Positions 1 to 9,440 of a stretch of 64,000 nucleotides of DNA are shown in pieces; within the stretch, counting starts at the first letter, position 1; the number at the start of each line of letters is the position of its first letter. Origin of the DNA: Nostoc sp. NIES-3756 (GTDB taxonomy: Bacteria; Cyanobacteriota; Cyanobacteriia; Cyanobacteriales; Nostocaceae); NCBI RefSeq assembly GCF_001548375.1, contig NZ_AP017295.1:1770501-1834500 (forward strand). Direction: 5' to 3'. Position numbers and translations under genes: made by a program. Below the pieces are notes generated by a model. That model was given only the letters and a program-made list of their open reading frames with translations. It did not search any database and was not told the origin of the DNA.

Positions 1-699
1 ACTTTCCTAATCTTCACCGATTATATGCGTGCTGCCATCCGTTTATCTGCTTTGTCTCAAGCAGGTTCGATTTGGGTGATGACTCACGACTCCATAGGTC
101 AAGGTGAAGACGGCCCCACTCACCAACCAATCGAAACCCTAGCTTCCCTACGCGCCATTCCTAACCTGACAGTAATTCGTCCCGCCGATGGTAATGAAAC
201 CTCTGGGGCTTACAAAGTGGCGATCGAAAGAGCAAAACACAACAATCCTACTTTGTTGGCATTCACTCGTCAAAACGTTCCCAACTTGGCAAACACCAGC
301 ATTGAAGGCGTAAACAAAGGTGGTTACATCGTGTTTGGCGATGATGCTACACCAGAATTAATCATCATTGCTACTGGTTCAGAAGTAAGCCTCGCTGTCA
401 CAGCAGCTGAGAAACTTACAGCAGAAGGTAAGAAAGTACGTGTTGTTTCCTTACCTGCTTGGGATTTATTTGAAGCACAAGATGCAGCTTATAGAGAGTC
501 TGTTCTTCCTAAAGCTGTTACCAAGCGCTTGGCTGTAGAAGCTGCCAGTAGCTTCGGTTGGCATAAGTACATTGGCACAGAAGGCGATGCAGTCACAATT
601 GATCGCTTTGGTGCTTCTGCTCCTGGCGGCGTTTGTTTAGAGAAGTTTGGCTTTACCGTTGATAATGTATTAGCTAAAGCTAAACAATTGTTGGGTTAA
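1..699 (+). CDS. tkt: Transketolase, C-terminal part (5' end outside window)
   Basis: The reading frame is open from base 1 (TFLIFTDYMRAAIRLSALSQ), so the ATG at 25 is internal and only the last 232 residues are present. The segment carries the end of the pyrimidine-binding domain (MTHDSIGQGEDGPTHQPIE) and the C-terminal domain (IIATGSEVSLA, then SFGWHKYIGTEGDAVTIDRFGASAP in part). Transketolase is the ThDP enzyme that moves two-carbon units in the Calvin cycle and pentose-phosphate pathway, in the cytosol. It ends in TAA just before a clear terminator at 731-759, so it is the last gene of its transcript. Confidence 0.95.
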   Translation, partial: TFLIFTDYMRAAIRLSALSQAGSIWVMTHDSIGQGEDGPTHQPIETLASLRAIPNLTVIRPADGNETSGAYKVAIERAKHNNPTLLAFTRQNVPNLANTSIEGVNKGGYIVFGDDATPELIIIATGSEVSLAVTAAEKLTAEGKKVRVVSLPAWDLFEAQDAAYRESVLPKAVTKRLAVEAASSFGWHKYIGTEGDAVTIDRFGASAPGGVCLEKFGFTVDNVLAKAKQLLG

Positions 700-730
700 T
701 ACTCACAGAATATTCTTTTAAGTTATTTCA

Positions 731-759
731 AGGGTGGGCATTATGCCTGCCCTTTTTTT
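731..759 (+). terminator. Rho-independent terminator of transketolase gene
   Basis: A 9-10 bp stem (732-740 with 744-752, two G-U pairs) closes a TTA loop and is followed by seven T. It starts 32 bases after the transketolase stop codon. Confidence 0.8.
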
Positions 760-863
760 AAACATTGCAAAATTCAAAATTGTATGATAGATATTTTATC
801 CCAATTCTCTAAAATCAACCAACATATTCAAACCCTGAAACTCAGACTATATCTGGCTTTCTT

Positions 864-895
864 AATTACGAATTACGAATTACGAATTACGAATT
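864..895. repeat. Heptanucleotide STRR array, AATTACG x4.6
   Basis: Four perfect AATTACG units plus AATT lie between the convergent transketolase and ndhD genes. The unit is the reverse complement, in cyclic form, of the AATTCGT array at 24518-24557. Short tandem heptamers like this are typical of heterocystous cyanobacteria. Confidence 0.85.
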
Positions 896-925
896 GGTAT
901 TAAATCTGTCGAACTCACATTAACT

Positions 926-961
926 TAAAAAATTTTAGGGGTAGTTTTGCAACCACCCCTA
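926..961 (-). terminator. Probable terminator of ndhD
   Basis: Arms TAGGGGT (936-942) and ACCCCTA (955-961) form a 7 bp stem. Read on the minus strand the stem is followed by AAAATTTTTT. It lies 50 bases past the ndhD stop codon. Confidence 0.55.
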
Positions 962-1010
962 GTTCCCCCCATATTTAGTATTTACTATCAGCACCCTTGC
1001 TGAGATATAT

Positions 1011-2624
1011 TTACTTGGCAATATTAACTAAATCTTCAACCTGAGCATTAGCTAAAGTTGGTGCTGTAAAAATCTGAGAGTACAGACTTGATGGCTGTTG
1101 TCCTGCGACAACTGGTAACACTTGACGAGCGTGGGCTGCAACTTCTACAGTCTTCACATCATAAGTTTGGGTGATCAACTTGGGATACAAACCGATACCG
1201 ATGATGGGAAGTAAGAGAGAAGCGGTGATGAACAACTCACGAGGTTTAACATCAGCAATGAAAGCATCAAGATGTAACTCTTGACTTTGTTTGCCATAGA
1301 ATACTTGACGCAACATCGACAGTAAGTAGATGGGAGTGAGAATTACACCCACTGCTGACAGCAGCACAACTACAACCTTAAAACTGGAACTGTAAACATC
1401 GCTGGAAGCAATACCAAGGAAAACCATCAACTCCCCTACGAAGCCACTCATACCGGGTAAAGCTAAAGAAGCCATTGCGCCGGCTGTGTAGAGAGCGAAG
1501 GTTTTGGGCATTACTTTACCGATACCACCCATTTTGTCCATCAATAAGGTGTGGGTACGATCGTAAGTTACACCAGTTAAGAAAAACAAGCTAGCAGCAA
1601 TCAAGCCGTGGGAAACCATCTGTAGCATAGCTCCACTAATACCAATCTCTGTATAGGAAGCTAGACCGATTAGTACGAAGCCCATGTGGGCAATTGAAGA
1701 ATAAGCTAGGCGGCGTTTGAGGTTGGTTTGAGCAAAGGCGCAACAAGCACCGTAAACAATGTTAACTACACCCAAGACTGCTAAGACAGGAGCAAAGTAA
1801 ACATGAGCATCAGGCAACATTTCGATGTTGAAGCGAATTAAGGCATAACCACCCATTTTCAGCAACACACCAGCCAGAATCATGGAACCAGGTGCAGATG
1901 CTTCACCGTGGGCATCAGGTAGCCAGGTGTGTAAGGGGAAGATTGGTAGTTTTACACCAAAGGCAATTAAAAATCCTGCATATGCTAACAATTCAATTAC
2001 TTTGGGATATTCTTTCATTCCCAAAGCAGCAATATCAAAAGTAACTGTATCTCCAGAGAATGCTAGGGCAAATCCGGCTACGAGAATAAATATAGAAGCG
2101 GCAGCAGTATAAATGATGAACTTGGTCGCTGCATAACGACGTTTGGGGCCTCCCCAGATGGAAATCAAGAGGTAGACAGGAACTAACTCGATTTCCCACA
2201 TGAGGAAGAATAACAACAAGTCTTGGGCAAGGAACACACCCAACTGGGCGCTGTACATCACCAACATCAACCCATAAAACAATCGCGGCTTGTTGGTTAC
2301 TTTCCAAGCCGCGAATATTGCGAGTGTGTTGATTAAGCCTGTTAACAAAATTAAGGGCATCGATAAGCCGTCAACTGCTACAGACCAATTCAAACCTATT
2401 TGTGGAACCCAAGCATATTTTTCTACAAATTGAAAGCCGGAGTTTTGAAAATCGTAATTGTGCCAAAAGGCGGCAATCATTAAGGCAAAATCAGCGATCG
2501 CAACTCCTAAACCATACCAACGAACTGTTTTACCGTCTTTATCTGGAATTATAGGGATGGCTAGGGCTGCCACCAAGGGTAAAGCAATTATGGCTGACAG
2601 CCACGGAAATTCTATAGCATTCAT
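1011..2624 (-). CDS. ndhD: NAD(P)H-quinone oxidoreductase subunit 4 (NdhD1/D2 type)
   Basis: This is a proton-pumping membrane subunit of the NDH-1 complex in the thylakoid membrane, serving respiration and cyclic electron flow. The protein (537 aa) is hydrophobic throughout, with about 14 predicted membrane segments. It carries the family motifs [19 protein letters not shown] (Glu in a membrane helix) and [20 protein letters not shown]. The N-terminus [11 protein letters not shown] resembles NdhD1 proteins of other cyanobacteria rather than the CO2-uptake NdhD3/D4 forms. I choose the ATG at 2624; an in-frame TTG lies four codons upstream. It appears to be a single-gene unit, convergent with transketolase. 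Confidence 0.93.
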   Translation of the reverse strand: MNAIEFPWLSAIIALPLVAALAIPIIPDKDGKTVRWYGLGVAIADFALMIAAFWHNYDFQNSGFQFVEKYAWVPQIGLNWSVAVDGLSMPLILLTGLINTLAIFAAWKVTNKPRLFYGLMLVMYSAQLGVFLAQDLLLFFLMWEIELVPVYLLISIWGGPKRRYAATKFIIYTAAASIFILVAGFALAFSGDTVTFDIAALGMKEYPKVIELLAYAGFLIAFGVKLPIFPLHTWLPDAHGEASAPGSMILAGVLLKMGGYALIRFNIEMLPDAHVYFAPVLAVLGVVNIVYGACCAFAQTNLKRRLAYSSIAHMGFVLIGLASYTEIGISGAMLQMVSHGLIAASLFFLTGVTYDRTHTLLMDKMGGIGKVMPKTFALYTAGAMASLALPGMSGFVGELMVFLGIASSDVYSSSFKVVVVLLSAVGVILTPIYLLSMLRQVFYGKQSQELHLDAFIADVKPRELFITASLLLPIIGIGLYPKLITQTYDVKTVEVAAHARQVLPVVAGQQPSSLYSQIFTAPTLANAQVEDLVNIAK

Positions 2625-2838
2625 CACTTCTGACAATCGTTTTTTCTTTTTGCTTTTAATTACATTATATTAAGGAATTGTTACTTTTGTAAACTTTGTT
2701 TATCTCCCAAAAATTAAATTTTGTTAGTAGATAAGCACTTATACTCATAAATTCTCCGATTATCAGCATAAATAAGAATAAATACTCAATACTTTATACG
2801 TCCAGCCCATTCTAGACATAAAGTTTTGTAACGTCAAC

Positions 2839-2864
2839 AAAAAACGGTGGCTTCGCCCACCGTT
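2839..2864 (-). terminator. Terminator of the coiled-coil gene
   Basis: Perfect 8 bp arms AACGGTGG (2843-2850) and CCACCGTT (2857-2864) enclose a 6-base loop. On the minus strand they run directly into six T. It lies 50 bases after the stop of the gene at 2914. Confidence 0.7.
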
Positions 2865-2913
2865 ACAGAATGTAATATTTTCTCAATTTTCAGCTAGGAA
2901 TTTTCAAGATTTC

Positions 2914-3453
2914 CTAAACTATGCGATTGACAATATTCCAAACTTCCCCATCTGAGCGGACATAAGGAACGGAGATGGTTTTGAACCCAGTGATAAAGGG
3001 TTTGTAATAAACCTGCCAATACAATGGACTAAGTTGATCAGCACAAGCTTTGAGTTGGCGGATTTCCGTCGCTAGTTCCCCCGCGATTTCATTAATGCGT
3101 TCAGCATGGACTTGCGCAACTTTTTTAGCTTCCTCTAGTTGTTGCTGTTGGTCAATTTGTCTTAATTTATATGGCAAATGTGCTAATTCACCGTGTTTGT
3201 GCTGTAGCTGAGTTTGTAAAGCAGCGATCGCATCATCGATACCTTTGAGTTCAGCAAATAGCTGGGCATTTTCTCTAGCTTGACGGCGATAAGCCTCCAC
3301 AATCGCTAAAGGTGAATCATCTTCTGAGGCAATGACATCATCATTAATAGTCAGAGCCGCACGTTCTTGTTCAAGCGCCTGAATTTGTGACTTGAGTGCA
3401 GTAATCTCCGACTGCATTTGCTCTAAAGGCAGGCTGGGGTTAAGTTTTTTCAT
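2914..3453 (-). CDS. Hypothetical coiled-coil protein
   Basis: I do not recognise a named family. The 179 aa product has a long Gln/Glu/Ala-rich coiled coil (about residues 5-135) with phrases such as EITALKSQIQALEQERAAL, followed by a short folded C-terminus (LYWQVYYKPFITGF). The frame is open up to 3558, but the extra 35 residues are encoded by repeat-like DNA (3463-3515) that overlaps the end of thrB, so I place the start at the ATG at 3453 (MKKLNPSLP). It lies 76 bases downstream of thrB on the same strand and may be co-transcribed with it. Confidence 0.6.
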   Translation of the reverse strand: MKKLNPSLPLEQMQSEITALKSQIQALEQERAALTINDDVIASEDDSPLAIVEAYRRQARENAQLFAELKGIDDAIAALQTQLQHKHGELAHLPYKLRQIDQQQQLEEAKKVAQVHAERINEIAGELATEIRQLKACADQLSPLYWQVYYKPFITGFKTISVPYVRSDGEVWNIVNRIV

Positions 3454-3462
3454 TTTGAATTT

Positions 3463-3515
3463 TGTAGGCGTAAGCCTTCCCGTAGGGTATTTTGAATACT
3501 TCGACAAGCTCAGTA
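3463..3515. repeat. Dispersed Nostoc-type repeat fragment
   Basis: The segment contains GCGTAAGCCTTCCCGTAGGG and CTTCGACAAGCTCAGTAC, modules that I recall as recurring in Nostoc/Anabaena intergenic DNA. It sits between thrB and the coiled-coil gene and explains the spurious N-terminal extension of the latter. Confidence 0.5.
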
Positions 3516-3529
3516 CAAGTTTGGAATTT

Positions 3530-4435
3530 TTAAATTGCGCCTTGAGTATCGAGAGCAAGCGATCGCACTTGGGCCTTAATTCCTACATCCTGCCAAGCTG
3601 AAGCCATTGCAACTTCTACTGCTTGAGCATGGGATACATCCGCTAAAGCTAACAGCGTCGGCCCCGCACCACTAATTACCATACCGTAAGCACCAGATGC
3701 GATCGCCGCCGCATTCACAGCATCATAACCAGGAATTAAAGCTTGGCGATAAGGTTGATGCAGCTTATCTTGTAAAGCTACTCTTAACCATTCTCCCTTA
3801 CCTGTATCTAAACCACGCAATAATAAACCCAAATGAGCAGTGTTAAAAATGGCATCTGCTCGACTATATTCGGTGGGTAAAACTCGCCGTGCCTCAGATG
3901 TGGATAACTCAAAATCAGGAATCGCCACTACGGGAATAACATCACTATGCCAGGGAACATCACAAATTTCCCAACCTGCATCACCAGTAGCCGCCAGACG
4001 ACATCCCCCCAATAAAGCCGGGACTACATTATCTGGATGTCCTTCCATTGCGATCGCCAAATCTGTCACCTGCGCCTGAGACAAAGGTTCACCCGCCAAG
4101 CGATTCGCCCCCACCAAACCGCCAACAATGGCCGTAGCCGAACTACCCAAACCCCGCGCCAATGGTACACCTAAATCAATCTCTATTTTCACCCCTGGCA
4201 CTGGCTGATCTATATATTGATGTAACTTGACAAACGCCTGATAAATTAAATTACTCTCATCCGTTTGCACCCTGTCAGCTTCCGCACCTGTGACTTGAAT
4301 AATTAACCTGCTTTCATCTTGGCGTGTGAACTGGAACTGATTATATATAGTTAACGCTGCACCGATGCAGTCAAAACCTGGCCCCAAATTAGCCGTTGTA
4401 CCGGGAACCTTAACCGTGACAGAAGAAATAGACAT
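3530..4435 (-). CDS. thrB: Homoserine kinase
   Basis: It phosphorylates L-homoserine to O-phosphohomoserine in threonine biosynthesis, in the cytosol. The 301 aa length is normal for the family. GHMP-kinase motifs are in place: the N-terminal [16 protein letters not shown] (residues 10-25), the ATP loop [12 protein letters not shown] (91-102), and the C-terminal motif [12 protein letters not shown]. The start ATG at 4435 gives the conserved N-terminus. Threonyl-tRNA synthetase lies about 1.8 kb upstream on the same strand, but a toxin-antitoxin pair and another gene come between them, so I infer no shared transcript. Confidence 0.95.
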   Translation of the reverse strand: MSISSVTVKVPGTTANLGPGFDCIGAALTIYNQFQFTRQDESRLIIQVTGAEADRVQTDESNLIYQAFVKLHQYIDQPVPGVKIEIDLGVPLARGLGSSATAIVGGLVGANRLAGEPLSQAQVTDLAIAMEGHPDNVVPALLGGCRLAATGDAGWEICDVPWHSDVIPVVAIPDFELSTSEARRVLPTEYSRADAIFNTAHLGLLLRGLDTGKGEWLRVALQDKLHQPYRQALIPGYDAVNAAAIASGAYGMVISGAGPTLLALADVSHAQAVEVAMASAWQDVGIKAQVRSLALDTQGAI

Positions 4436-4455
4436 CTACAAATACTCACTTAACA

Positions 4456-4480
4456 GTCATTAGTCATTAGTCATTAGTCA
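4456..4480. repeat. Heptanucleotide STRR array, GTCATTA x3.6
   Basis: Tandem GTCATTA units lie just upstream of thrB. The same unit recurs around 30555-30585 and at 42221-42248. Confidence 0.8.
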
Positions 4481-4631
4481 ACAGCTAAAAATGAAAGTTT
4501 TGGACTATGGATTAATGACTATGGACTATTCAACTTACCAATCAACCAGCATCCCACGTAACTGGTCAATTAGTCATTAATCAATGGCTAATCCTTTAAA
4601 AAAAATTTTGCTGATGATTTTTCTAGTTTGA

Positions 4632-4970
4632 TTAAAGGTACAAGATTATTCTTAGTCCTTCATCAACTTCCTCTTGCAAGTAATCTGGTAATGCTCCGAT
4701 ACGTTCAATCAAGAACCTTTTATCAATAGTGAGAATTTGAGATACGTTAACAACAGAATTTTTAGGTAAACCCGATGTCTCACGGGGTAACAATACGTTG
4801 CCAGGGGCTTCCGCCAATTGAATATTTGATGTAATAATTACGACTATTACTGTACTAATACGGCTGTGATTAAATGTATCGTCTTGAATTATTAAAACAG
4901 GACGGCGATAACCTGGTTCAGAACCTAATGTATCAGGTAGATTTGCCCACCAAATTTCTCCCCGATACAT
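4632..4970 (-). CDS. MazF/PemK-type endoribonuclease toxin
   Basis: The 112 aa protein begins MYRGEIWWANLPDTLGSEPGYRRPVLIIQDD (shown here in part), the classic MazF/PemK N-terminus: RGEIWW, then a G-x-RPVLI strand. A later block VSQILTIDKRFL is also typical. Members of this family cut mRNA or tRNA when the antitoxin is lost. A TTG at 4976 could extend it by two codons, but the ATG at 4970 overlaps the antitoxin stop (TAATG), which argues for coupled translation. It is an intact-looking type II pair with the gene at 4970-5206. Confidence 0.85.
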   Translation of the reverse strand: MYRGEIWWANLPDTLGSEPGYRRPVLIIQDDTFNHSRISTVIVVIITSNIQLAEAPGNVLLPRETSGLPKNSVVNVSQILTIDKRFLIERIGALPDYLQEEVDEGLRIILYL

Positions 4971-5206
4971 TACCAATCCTCTTGCGGCAGAGACAGAAAT
5001 TGCATCCTTGCCAAAACGGGATCTAGTTCAGAAGATTCTTGAGAATAAACTTCGTTCAGCTTATCGAGAATTTGATTATGGTTGTACTTTTGTAGATACG
5101 CTTGTAATGCCTTGGTATACAATTCACTGCGTGATAAACCTAACTGTTTTGCCAGTGCTTCTGCTTCTTCAAAAACTGAATCTGGTAATGAAATAGCAGT
5201 TTTCAT
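4970..5206 (-). CDS. Ribbon-helix-helix antitoxin (MazE/CopG-like)
   Basis: The 78 aa protein starts MKTAISLPDSVFEEAEALAKQ, a ribbon-helix-helix signature (short strand, then two helices with GLSRSELYTKALQAYL). It has an acidic C-terminal tail (DPVLARMQFLSLPQEDW) suited to wrapping a MazF toxin. A GTG at 5230 would add eight residues; the ATG at 5206 fits the family. The gene precedes the toxin and shares one base with it, the usual antitoxin-first order. Such antitoxins usually repress their own promoter, so I infer autoregulation. Confidence 0.82.
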   Translation of the reverse strand: MKTAISLPDSVFEEAEALAKQLGLSRSELYTKALQAYLQKYNHNQILDKLNEVYSQESSELDPVLARMQFLSLPQEDW

Positions 5207-5378
5207 ACTGTTTTGACTATAATCGCCCACACTTTAGTTATACTTTAGTTATACCAATATTGCAACTAAGACTAATTTATATATTTTTAGACTAATGGTT
5301 GATTTTACCAAACGCATACAACTCATCCAGATAAGCAACAAAACTAATTATTTTGAGAGACACCAGCGCAGTGATTTG

Positions 5379-6104
5379 TCAGCCAGCTATGTCCAGCAAT
5401 CTTAATCGCTCAACTACTCTATCTTTAGTCCACATTCTGTCTGTCCGTATAAGCAAGAAGAGAATGTTTAGACCAATGAGAAATTTTTTAACAGAAGACT
5501 CATTGCTCGGTTTGATTTTCACTTCATGAGTGAGTATTTCCGACTCGACTTTAAAGTGTAAAATTCCACTGTTCAGCCCTGCATACAAGTAGTCTGTTAG
5601 TTTTCCCACTTCGTTATGCTTATCCCAGTAACTCTCTCCTGAAGAGTTTAACATCATCATATGGGATTCCAATACCTCAACAAATGCCCACACTAACTCA
5701 TAATAAACTAGTACATCATCGACATCAGGCGCGCTGTATTTATGCTCTAATATATTGCGTTTTCTATTAAGAGTTATTAGAACATTAGAGCGAAATATTC
5801 CTGCAAGAGCGATTGCTTCCAATTTTTTTTCAAATTTTAAATTAGCTTTAGAAAAAATCTGTCCTAGACCGATTACATATAAGAAAGTGTCTAGCTGGCA
5901 ATCTACTGCCCGTTTTAAATGGCTAACACAGGATATTAAAGCACTGTCTGATTTTTCCTCGCAAAGAGGATATGCGTATTCTAAGTAATCATAGGCATTA
6001 AGTTCGTAGTCAGGGAAATCTAAATTGATTCCACCTCCACCAGAACATTCTATGTCTTCTAATCTAGAAACGATATAATCACGAATTTTTACAATATCAT
6101 TCAC
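5379..6104 (-). CDS. HEPN-like domain protein, function unknown
   Basis: The 241 aa protein is mostly helical. Two features suggest a HEPN domain: a helix with SCVSHLKRAVDCQLDTFLY (residues 59-77) and, about 40 residues later, RNILEH (116-121). The latter fits the HEPN RNase motif R-x4-H with a polar residue after Arg, and is followed by Tyr and an Asp-rich turn. Many HEPN proteins are RNA-cutting toxins or defence factors, but non-catalytic HEPN proteins also exist. The C-terminal 100 residues are hydrophobic near the end (FLIGLNILFLLI). The start is GTG at 6104. It stands alone between the toxin-antitoxin pair and thrS. Confidence 0.5.
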   Translation of the reverse strand: MNDIVKIRDYIVSRLEDIECSGGGGINLDFPDYELNAYDYLEYAYPLCEEKSDSALISCVSHLKRAVDCQLDTFLYVIGLGQIFSKANLKFEKKLEAIALAGIFRSNVLITLNRKRNILEHKYSAPDVDDVLVYYELVWAFVEVLESHMMMLNSSGESYWDKHNEVGKLTDYLYAGLNSGILHFKVESEILTHEVKIKPSNESSVKKFLIGLNILFLLIRTDRMWTKDRVVERLRLLDIAG

Positions 6105-6188
6105 AGGTAACTATCTTTAAATAAAAAAGTGAATTATACTTAAAAAAATAACATTTTCGTAACTTTCGGTATCGTTTGGTTAGTTAAT

Positions 6189-6219
6189 TTACTTTACTGG
6201 GTATTACCCAGTAAAGTAA
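6189..6219 (-). terminator. Strong hairpin after thrS
   Basis: A perfect palindrome with 15-base arms (TTACTTTACTGGGTA and its complement) is centred on 6204, just past the thrS stop codon at 6223. No long U-tract follows on the minus strand, so it may act as an mRNA-end stabiliser as well as a terminator. Confidence 0.55.
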
Positions 6220-6222
6220 TTG

Positions 6223-8070
6223 TTAGAAGTTCTCGTAGTTAGCGATCGCATCCTTCATCTTCTGCACCACTTCATCCACAGGTATAGCGCCTAACTCCCC
6301 AGAAGCGCGGGTGCGGATGCTTAAGGAGTTGGTTTCCACTTCCTTAGCACCGACAACTGCCATCACGGGTATTTTATCTTTTTCAGCGTTGCGGATGAGT
6401 TTACCCAAGCGATCGCCACTATTATCAACTTCGGCGCGAATACCCAAAGCCAGCATCTTTGCGGCTACATCTTTGGTAAAGTCAAGCTGTGCATCGCCTA
6501 CAGGTAACAATCTCGCTTGCACTGGTGCTAACCATAAGGGGAAATCCCCTGCATACTCTTCGATTAAAATCCCAATCAACCGTTCTAGAGAACCGAAAGG
6601 CGCACGGTGAATCATTACCGGACGTTTGCGCGAACCATCTTCAGCGACGTACTCTAACTCAAAGCGTTCTGGTAAGTTGTAATCTACCTGTACAGTTCCT
6701 AATTGCCATTCCCTTTCCAAAGCATCTTGGAAAATAAAGTCGAGTTTCGGCCCGTAAAATGCAGCTTCCCCAATACCTTCAAAGTGGTTCATCCCCAACT
6801 TTTCTACAGCACGGCGAATTGCACCCTCGGCTTTATCCCACACCTCATCAGAACCGATATACTTATCGCTGGCTGGATCACGGAAACTAAGTCTAGCTTT
6901 AAAGTTCTTCAGTTGCAGTTTTTGGAAGACAGACAAAATCAAGTCCACTACATTCAGGAACTCGTCGTCTAACTGTTCGGGGGTCACAAACAAGTGGGAA
7001 TCATCTACGGTGAAACCACGCACCCGAGTTAATCCGCCTAACTCTCCTGATTGTTCATATCGGTAAACAGTCCCGAACTCTGCCAACCGCATTGGTAGCT
7101 CTCGGTAGGAACGTAACTCACTTTGATATATTTGGATATGAAAAGGACAATTCATAGGTTTCATGACGAAACCTTGTTCCAAGGCAGCTAAATCTGCATT
7201 TTCTGCCATCAAGGGAAACATATCTTCTTTATATTTCTGCCAGTGTCCAGATTTTTTAAATAAATCGACTTTGGCAATGTGCGGTGTTACTACAGGCAAA
7301 TAACCGCGTTTTAACTGCTCTTGCTTGAGGAAGTCTTCTAAAAGACTCCGCAACAAAGTACCTTTAGGAGTCCACAAAGGTAAACCCGGCCCTACTAGGT
7401 CAGAAAAGATAAATAAGCCCAATTCTTTACCGAGTTTGCGGTGGTCGCGTCTTAAGGCTTCTTCTTTTCGGCGCTTGTACTCGGCTAATTGTTCGGGAGT
7501 TTCCCAAGCGGTGGCATAAATGCGTTGCAATTGGGCTTTGGTTTCATCCCCACGCCAATAAGCACCCGCAACACTTTCTAACTCAATTGCTTTTGGGTTT
7601 AATTCTTTGGTGTTTTCCACATGAGGCCCGGCGCACAAATCCCACCAATCTTCTCCTAAGTGGTAAATTGTGATCGGTTCTTGTTTAATATCTGCCAGGA
7701 TTTCTAATTTATAAGGTTCCTTAATTTCTTGAATGCGCCGTTGGGCTTCTTCGCGGCTGACTTCTTCCCGAATTACTGGCAGTTTACGATTAATAATCTT
7801 CACCATCTCTTTTTGGATGGCTTTGAGATCCTTATCACTAAATGGCTCTGGATTGTCAAAGTCGTAATAAAATCCATTCTCAATCCAGGGGCCAATTGTA
7901 ACTTGCGCCTTGGGAAACAGCTTCTGCACTGCCATTGCCATTACATGGGAAGCGGTGTGGCGAATCTTTTTTAAGGTTTCTGATTCGCTGGTACGCGGTA
8001 AGTAGATTTTTTCTGGTTGTTCTGGCTGATTGTTGGGGTCTTGATTAGGCGACATTGGCTGCTGAACCAT
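6223..8070 (-). CDS. thrS: Threonyl-tRNA synthetase (no TGS domain)
   Basis: It charges tRNA-Thr in the cytosol. In the 615 aa product the editing domain is present (HTASH, residues 38-42, and CAGPH, 146-150). The class II core has the zinc-binding MNCPFH (Cys308), the VRGFTVDDSHLF motif and IHRAPFGSLERL, followed by the anticodon-binding domain (VMAVVGAKE). The usual N-terminal TGS domain is missing: the protein goes from a short polar leader directly into the editing domain. The ATG at 8070 is used; the ATG five codons downstream is a possible alternative. Confidence 0.95.
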   Translation of the reverse strand: MVQQPMSPNQDPNNQPEQPEKIYLPRTSESETLKKIRHTASHVMAMAVQKLFPKAQVTIGPWIENGFYYDFDNPEPFSDKDLKAIQKEMVKIINRKLPVIREEVSREEAQRRIQEIKEPYKLEILADIKQEPITIYHLGEDWWDLCAGPHVENTKELNPKAIELESVAGAYWRGDETKAQLQRIYATAWETPEQLAEYKRRKEEALRRDHRKLGKELGLFIFSDLVGPGLPLWTPKGTLLRSLLEDFLKQEQLKRGYLPVVTPHIAKVDLFKKSGHWQKYKEDMFPLMAENADLAALEQGFVMKPMNCPFHIQIYQSELRSYRELPMRLAEFGTVYRYEQSGELGGLTRVRGFTVDDSHLFVTPEQLDDEFLNVVDLILSVFQKLQLKNFKARLSFRDPASDKYIGSDEVWDKAEGAIRRAVEKLGMNHFEGIGEAAFYGPKLDFIFQDALEREWQLGTVQVDYNLPERFELEYVAEDGSRKRPVMIHRAPFGSLERLIGILIEEYAGDFPLWLAPVQARLLPVGDAQLDFTKDVAAKMLALGIRAEVDNSGDRLGKLIRNAEKDKIPVMAVVGAKEVETNSLSIRTRASGELGAIPVDEVVQKMKDAIANYENF

Positions 8071-8533
8071 TAGCGAAGTGACTGCAAGATTAATTTGTCA
8101 ACTGAAGTTCTCAAAATCTACCCAAATATAACACGGGCTTATGTTCCTGCTGTGAACGCTTTCCCTGGTAATTAAGGTACTTTTGCCTAACAGCAGAAAA
8201 TTTTAATGACTATTTACAGATTTTTAGGGATGTTTTGGGATTTCTCTATTTTAATCAAAACGGCATATTGGAGGAGGAACAGTAAGATTTTTACTCTTAC
8301 TTTTTTTTTGTCAGAGTCGAATGTAATTAATTACACATTAATATGTTTAGTATGTCTCTTTTTTCGCTTTTAATCTCTAACAGATTGTACCTAAGCTCTA
8401 ATTTCTATGTATGTTTATGTATTTATTATTATAAGCATGGACTAAATATTCCTTGAGAGATAGCGTGTAGTAATGTTAAGAAAGGTAAATAGAGTTAATA
8501 TTAATAAAGAAATTAGAAGTATCTCTCTCATTT
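8071..8533. other. Divergent intergenic region, no gene seen
   Basis: This AT-rich 463-base gap lies between the divergent thrS and DUF2605 genes and should hold both promoters. I see no ORF of note, no RNA gene and no convincing operator. Confidence 0.4.
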
Positions 8534-8851
8534 ATGTCAGACTCGAACATATCGGGAACTGAGCTGCTAAAGACTCTACTGGAACCGTTGTTAGACGATT
8601 TTCAGTATTGGTTTACGCGATCGCGTAACTTTCTGGAAACTGAGCGGCTCTCATTTATGAATGAACAAGAGCAGTTAGACTTGTTATCGCGTGTTAAGCA
8701 AGCCCAGGAAGAACTAAATACAGCAAGAATGCTGTTTTCTGCTACTGAAGGGCAAGTTGGAATTGATATGGCAACGATGACACCTTGGCATCAATTAGTA
8801 ACTGAATGCTGGAATGTGGCAGCACGCTTTCGTTCTCAGCAATCTAACTAA
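8534..8851 (+). CDS. DUF2605 family protein
   Basis: The 105 aa soluble, helical protein (PLLDDFQYWFTRSRNFLETE; MTPWHQLVTECWNVA) matches the cyanobacterial DUF2605 family as I know it. Its function is unknown. It is followed 244 bases later on the same strand by a DUF2973 gene; I recall the two families as common neighbours in cyanobacteria, which suggests a shared role. Trp and Phe residues are conserved-looking around 27-33 and 84-96. There are no membrane segments. Confidence 0.7.
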   Translation: MSDSNISGTELLKTLLEPLLDDFQYWFTRSRNFLETERLSFMNEQEQLDLLSRVKQAQEELNTARMLFSATEGQVGIDMATMTPWHQLVTECWNVAARFRSQQSN

Positions 8852-9095
8852 TACAGTGGCAGAATGTTACATAACTCATAATGATGGTAGAAAATTCTTA
8901 ATATTATTTTAAGAAAAACATAATGTATTATAAGCTACAATTAGTGAAATAATGTTGACAAATTTCTCCAAATAGATATAGATGCACTTTTTGCCAGTGC
9001 GCTAATTATTTAGCCTCGCCAGTGGTAATAAACAGGCGAAATAAAAAGTTTAAAGTATAAATTTCAAAAATTTGCTGTCCCTGGAGGAAAATCCG

Positions 9096-9440
9096 ATGTT
9101 ACACCTGCTCTATATTCTGGCTTTCACGATTTTGGCTCTCATAGCTGTTGCTAACTTAATTCGCAACTTAATCATGTTTAGTTTTGATCGTGATGGGTTG
9201 CGTTCTGGTGGCGGAAGTTACTCAAGGAACTCCCAAGTTGGAAATCAGGGAGGCTATGGTTATCTATCGTCCAACAAACAGATCACACCACATCCAGAAT
9301 TATTGGATAGCACAGGTAAGTTTATTAAAGAGCCTCTGTTGGTTATGCGTTCTATTAATGTTGAAGATGCCCGTCAACAATTAGATGCTCTTTATGAATC
9401 TTCCCCAGGACAGAAAAGCGAAAAATCAGAAGAAGCATAG
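9096..9440 (+). CDS. DUF2973 family membrane protein
   Basis: The 114 aa protein has one N-terminal membrane helix (LLYILAFTILALIAVANLI), a Gly/Ser/Tyr-rich linker and a C-terminal block HPELLDSTGKFIKEPLLVMR. This is the DUF2973 layout. The start is the ATG at 9096, preceded by GGAGG at 9083-9087; a TTG at 9072 lies upstream of that site and is rejected. Function is unknown; the pairing with DUF2605 suggests joint action at a membrane. Confidence 0.7.
   Translation: MLHLLYILAFTILALIAVANLIRNLIMFSFDRDGLRSGGGSYSRNSQVGNQGGYGYLSSNKQITPHPELLDSTGKFIKEPLLVMRSINVEDARQQLDALYESSPGQKSEKSEEA

Noticed and set aside
3454..3558. N-terminal extension of the coiled-coil protein
   Set aside because: The extra 35 codons run through dispersed repeat DNA and overlap thrB; the ATG at 3453 is a better start.
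8071..8533. Search for tRNA or other RNA genes in the larger gaps
   Set aside because: No cloverleaf or known RNA pattern was found here or in the gaps at 9441, 25908, 44036 and 60873.
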